From: Ustilago trichophora
Lineage: Eukaryota > Basidiomycota > Ustilaginomycetes > Ustilaginales > Ustilaginaceae
Direction: 5' to 3'
Length of the DNA: 64,000 nt
NCBI GenBank assembly: GCA_900323505.1
Contig: OOIN01000020.1
Coordinates: 62,001 to 126,000 of the forward strand
The notes beneath the pieces are model-generated. The model did no database searches and was not told where the DNA came from. It was given only the letters and a program-made list of their open reading frames with translations. Positions 62,378 through 64,000 of the stretch are shown here, in pieces; the stretch's first letter is position 1, and each line of letters begins with the position of its first letter. The translations under genes and the position numbers were made by a program.

Positions 62378-63046
62378 ATGGACGAAATCCGCTCGCTCAT
62401 CGCCGACATCCCATCTGTCTGGAGCGACCTTGACAATCTCAAACGGACTCTGGTCGTGCTCAAAGCCATCGCGGATTTCACCTACTGTGGGATCACCCCT
62501 CTGCTCTTCATCACATCCAAGCTCAGTCTGCGCTCCTTCGTCTTGATCCCCGCTGTCGGCTTCGCCTTCATCTTTTCGGACGCAGCCATGTTCTTCGCCC
62601 TCCCCAAATCGGCCGACACGACCCAAGTGTACATCGGCATCCTGCTTGTGCTGTACAGCCTTGTCTTCTTCTGGTGGGCACAATACACCATGTCCTCCAC
62701 ACCTGGGCTCACGGGCGCTTTCAGCGACGACGAGCCATCCTTCCTCATCACTCAGGGGCCGTGGGCATTTGTGAGGAACCCTCTGTACTCGGCATACTTG
62801 GCATCGTTGCTGGCAGGGTTCATCCTGACTAGCTCGTCGAATGACCCAGATCACGGCCATGCATTCTTGGTTTCTCATGCAGGAGGGATCGCTCTGGCAG
62901 GACTGTTGGTCGGATTTAGCGTTTTTTACCAAGCGATTAGGGAGGAAGAGGCCAAGTTTAGCTCAAGCAAGTTGAGGTCCAAGCACGAGGCATACAAGAA
63001 GAAGGTGTGGTGCTTGCTGCCACTCACCGATGTTTTCGGACGTTGA
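62378..63046 (+). CDS. ICMT/PEMT-family membrane methyltransferase-like protein
   Basis: This is a predicted 222-aa multi-span membrane protein resembling isoprenylcysteine carboxyl methyltransferase and related phospholipid methyltransferases of the ER. After an amphipathic N-terminus (MDEIRSLIADIPSVWSDLDN) come about five hydrophobic segments. The C-terminal half has the SAM-binding pattern of the fold: GPWAFVRNPLYSAYLASLLAG near residue 127, read in parts, then EEEAKFSSSKLRSKHEAYKKKV near 190. True Ste14 proteins have R-H-P where this has R-N-P, so the substrate may not be prenylcysteine. The frame is open upstream but the first good ATG is 62378, in context AACATGG. A bona fide CAAX methyltransferase cannot be claimed. 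Confidence 0.72.
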   Translation: MDEIRSLIADIPSVWSDLDNLKRTLVVLKAIADFTYCGITPLLFITSKLSLRSFVLIPAVGFAFIFSDAAMFFALPKSADTTQVYIGILLVLYSLVFFWWAQYTMSSTPGLTGAFSDDEPSFLITQGPWAFVRNPLYSAYLASLLAGFILTSSSNDPDHGHAFLVSHAGGIALAGLLVGFSVFYQAIREEEAKFSSSKLRSKHEAYKKKVWCLLPLTDVFGR

Positions 63047-63804
63047 GTGGCTCCAGATTTCATTCACTTTGTTCAGCAATAGTCTGTATTCGTACTGCGT
63101 TCCCTTACAAATCTCACACCAGAACAACAAAGAACTCACATCGTATCATATTGTATCCTGGTATCTTGCCTCGTGTGAGATGACTGTGAGTGTGTGCGAA
63201 AGCTGAGCCATCGGGAACTCGAATCGGCGATTTTCAAAACAAAAAGAAAAAGAATTTCCTCAAGTCACGAGGACGCAGCGAAAAAGCGAGAGCGTCGGCC
63301 AAAGAGGCCAAAAAAAAAAGGGAAACGTCTCTTTTCTTCTGTGTGCGCCGCTTACACTCGACCAGCATATTGTACTGTACTGTACAGTACTGTACTCGAC
63401 AGAAACAGAAAGGGATCGGAAGATCTGGTTGTCGTCGGTCAAAAGATTGCTTTTGACAGGAGCAAGCAAACAAAACGTCGCAAGCCAACGCCAAACGATC
63501 AGCAGCACGCGAGCATCCCCCAACGCCCAGTTCAGTAAACCATCTTCGCCCCAGTAGCGCTCGGATCAGTCAAGTTCGCACGCTCCGCCAGCGACGCCAT
63601 TCAAAGCAAAGGCCAACAGCAGCAGTTGCAAAGCGTGTACACTGCCTTCATCTCGGAGACAGTGACATTTCACGCGGGCGTGGGCATTCGTCGCGCCTAC
63701 ACAACCTGGTTTGGCGTACGAGTAGCAGTGCCAAGCGTCGTCGTGATCGCCAGTCCTCGTGCCTGCGCCTCGCCTGCTGGCATTGGCATAAAGAGTGGCT
63801 AGGT
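63047..63804. other. Intergenic region with a long palindrome-family copy
   Basis: This 0.76-kb interval contains the most extended copy of the recurrent motif, a 24-bp run of GTACTGTAC/GTACAGTAC units at 63372-63395, and A-rich tracts near 63240-63330. The minus-strand frame 63566-63820 is unsupported. Confidence 0.55.
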
Positions 63805-64000
63805 ATGCAAGCCTATTCACCGGTCTCTACATCGACCTCCCAGCCACACCATACCAACAGCACCAATGCGCCTTTGACCATCAATCCAGCAGCCTTGTTC
63901 GGGCGCTCGACTCAATCAGCATCAGCATCCATATCAGCATCAGGGTCAGCGACAATAGGCGCCCATGCAGGAAGCAACAGTATCGATGCCATCCACAGCT
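63805..64000 (+). CDS. Probable N-terminus of a gene leaving the window
   Basis: An ATG at 63805 opens a frame that stays open for 65 codons to the window edge. It reads MQAYSPVSTSTSQPHHTNST, then a Ser/Ala-rich stretch SASASISASGSATIGAHAGS. The composition matches the disordered N-termini of other proteins here. The family cannot be judged from this fragment. Confidence 0.5.
   Translation, partial: MQAYSPVSTSTSQPHHTNSTNAPLTINPAALFGRSTQSASASISASGSATIGAHAGSNSIDAIHS

Overview
The window looks like nuclear DNA from a basidiomycete fungus, most likely a smut (Ustilaginales, Ustilago/Sporisorium/Pseudozyma type). The reasons are the fungal-specific gene set (LYS1, PacC/Rim101, PTM1, CWC25, TSR3), mostly intronless long reading frames, a few short introns (83-142 bp), C-ending codons, and long serine/alanine-rich disordered proteins. 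There are no bacterial, viral or transposon genes. I found no tRNA, rRNA or CRISPR. The species is an inference from style; I ran no database search.

Layout. 1-5.6 kb: an MFS drug/polyamine-type transporter and an extended SDR reductase, both on the minus strand. 5.6-13.1 kb: an unrecognised 1171-aa Ser-rich protein, a 2.8-kb gap, and TSR3 (18S rRNA modification). 14.5-19.8 kb: isocitrate lyase and an ABCG half-transporter (plus). 20.4-24.8 kb: a protein with a split BTB domain and the splicing factor CWC25 (minus). 25.6-29.4 kb: RPB2 (plus, one intron). 29.4-33.0 kb is a long gap leading to an unrecognised 1740-aa protein (33.0-38.2 kb). 38.6-41 kb: NAA20 (plus) converging on five-exon BET2 (minus), which shares a 431-bp divergent promoter with MSH3 (41.3-44.9 kb). 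45.3-47.8 kb: PacC/Rim101 (minus) with a 3.2-kb upstream region. 51-54 kb: an ORC6 candidate and cytosolic Asp-tRNA synthetase, head to head. 54.3-57.8 kb: a CPSF6-like RRM protein and LYS1, head to head. 58.4-61.4 kb: mitochondrial bL32m and PTM1-like seven-TM protein. 62.4-63.0 kb: an ICMT-like membrane methyltransferase. A further gene appears to start at 63805 and run off the end.

Most genes are housekeeping genes with independent functions (transcription, splicing, 3' processing, ribosome biogenesis, translation, replication, mismatch repair, prenylation, lysine synthesis, glyoxylate cycle). They alternate strands and form no operon-like pathway cluster.

The two most striking non-coding signals are: (i) about 15 copies of the PacC core site GCCAAG within ~1.05 kb upstream of the pacC gene itself, where about 0.5 is expected by chance, pointing to strong autoregulation; (ii) a family of GTACAGTAC/GTACTGTAC palindromes found at about 15 intergenic loci, including four of the five convergent gene gaps, and at no coding site that I noticed. 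Exon structures were worked out by hand from splice sites, reading-frame continuity and family conservation.
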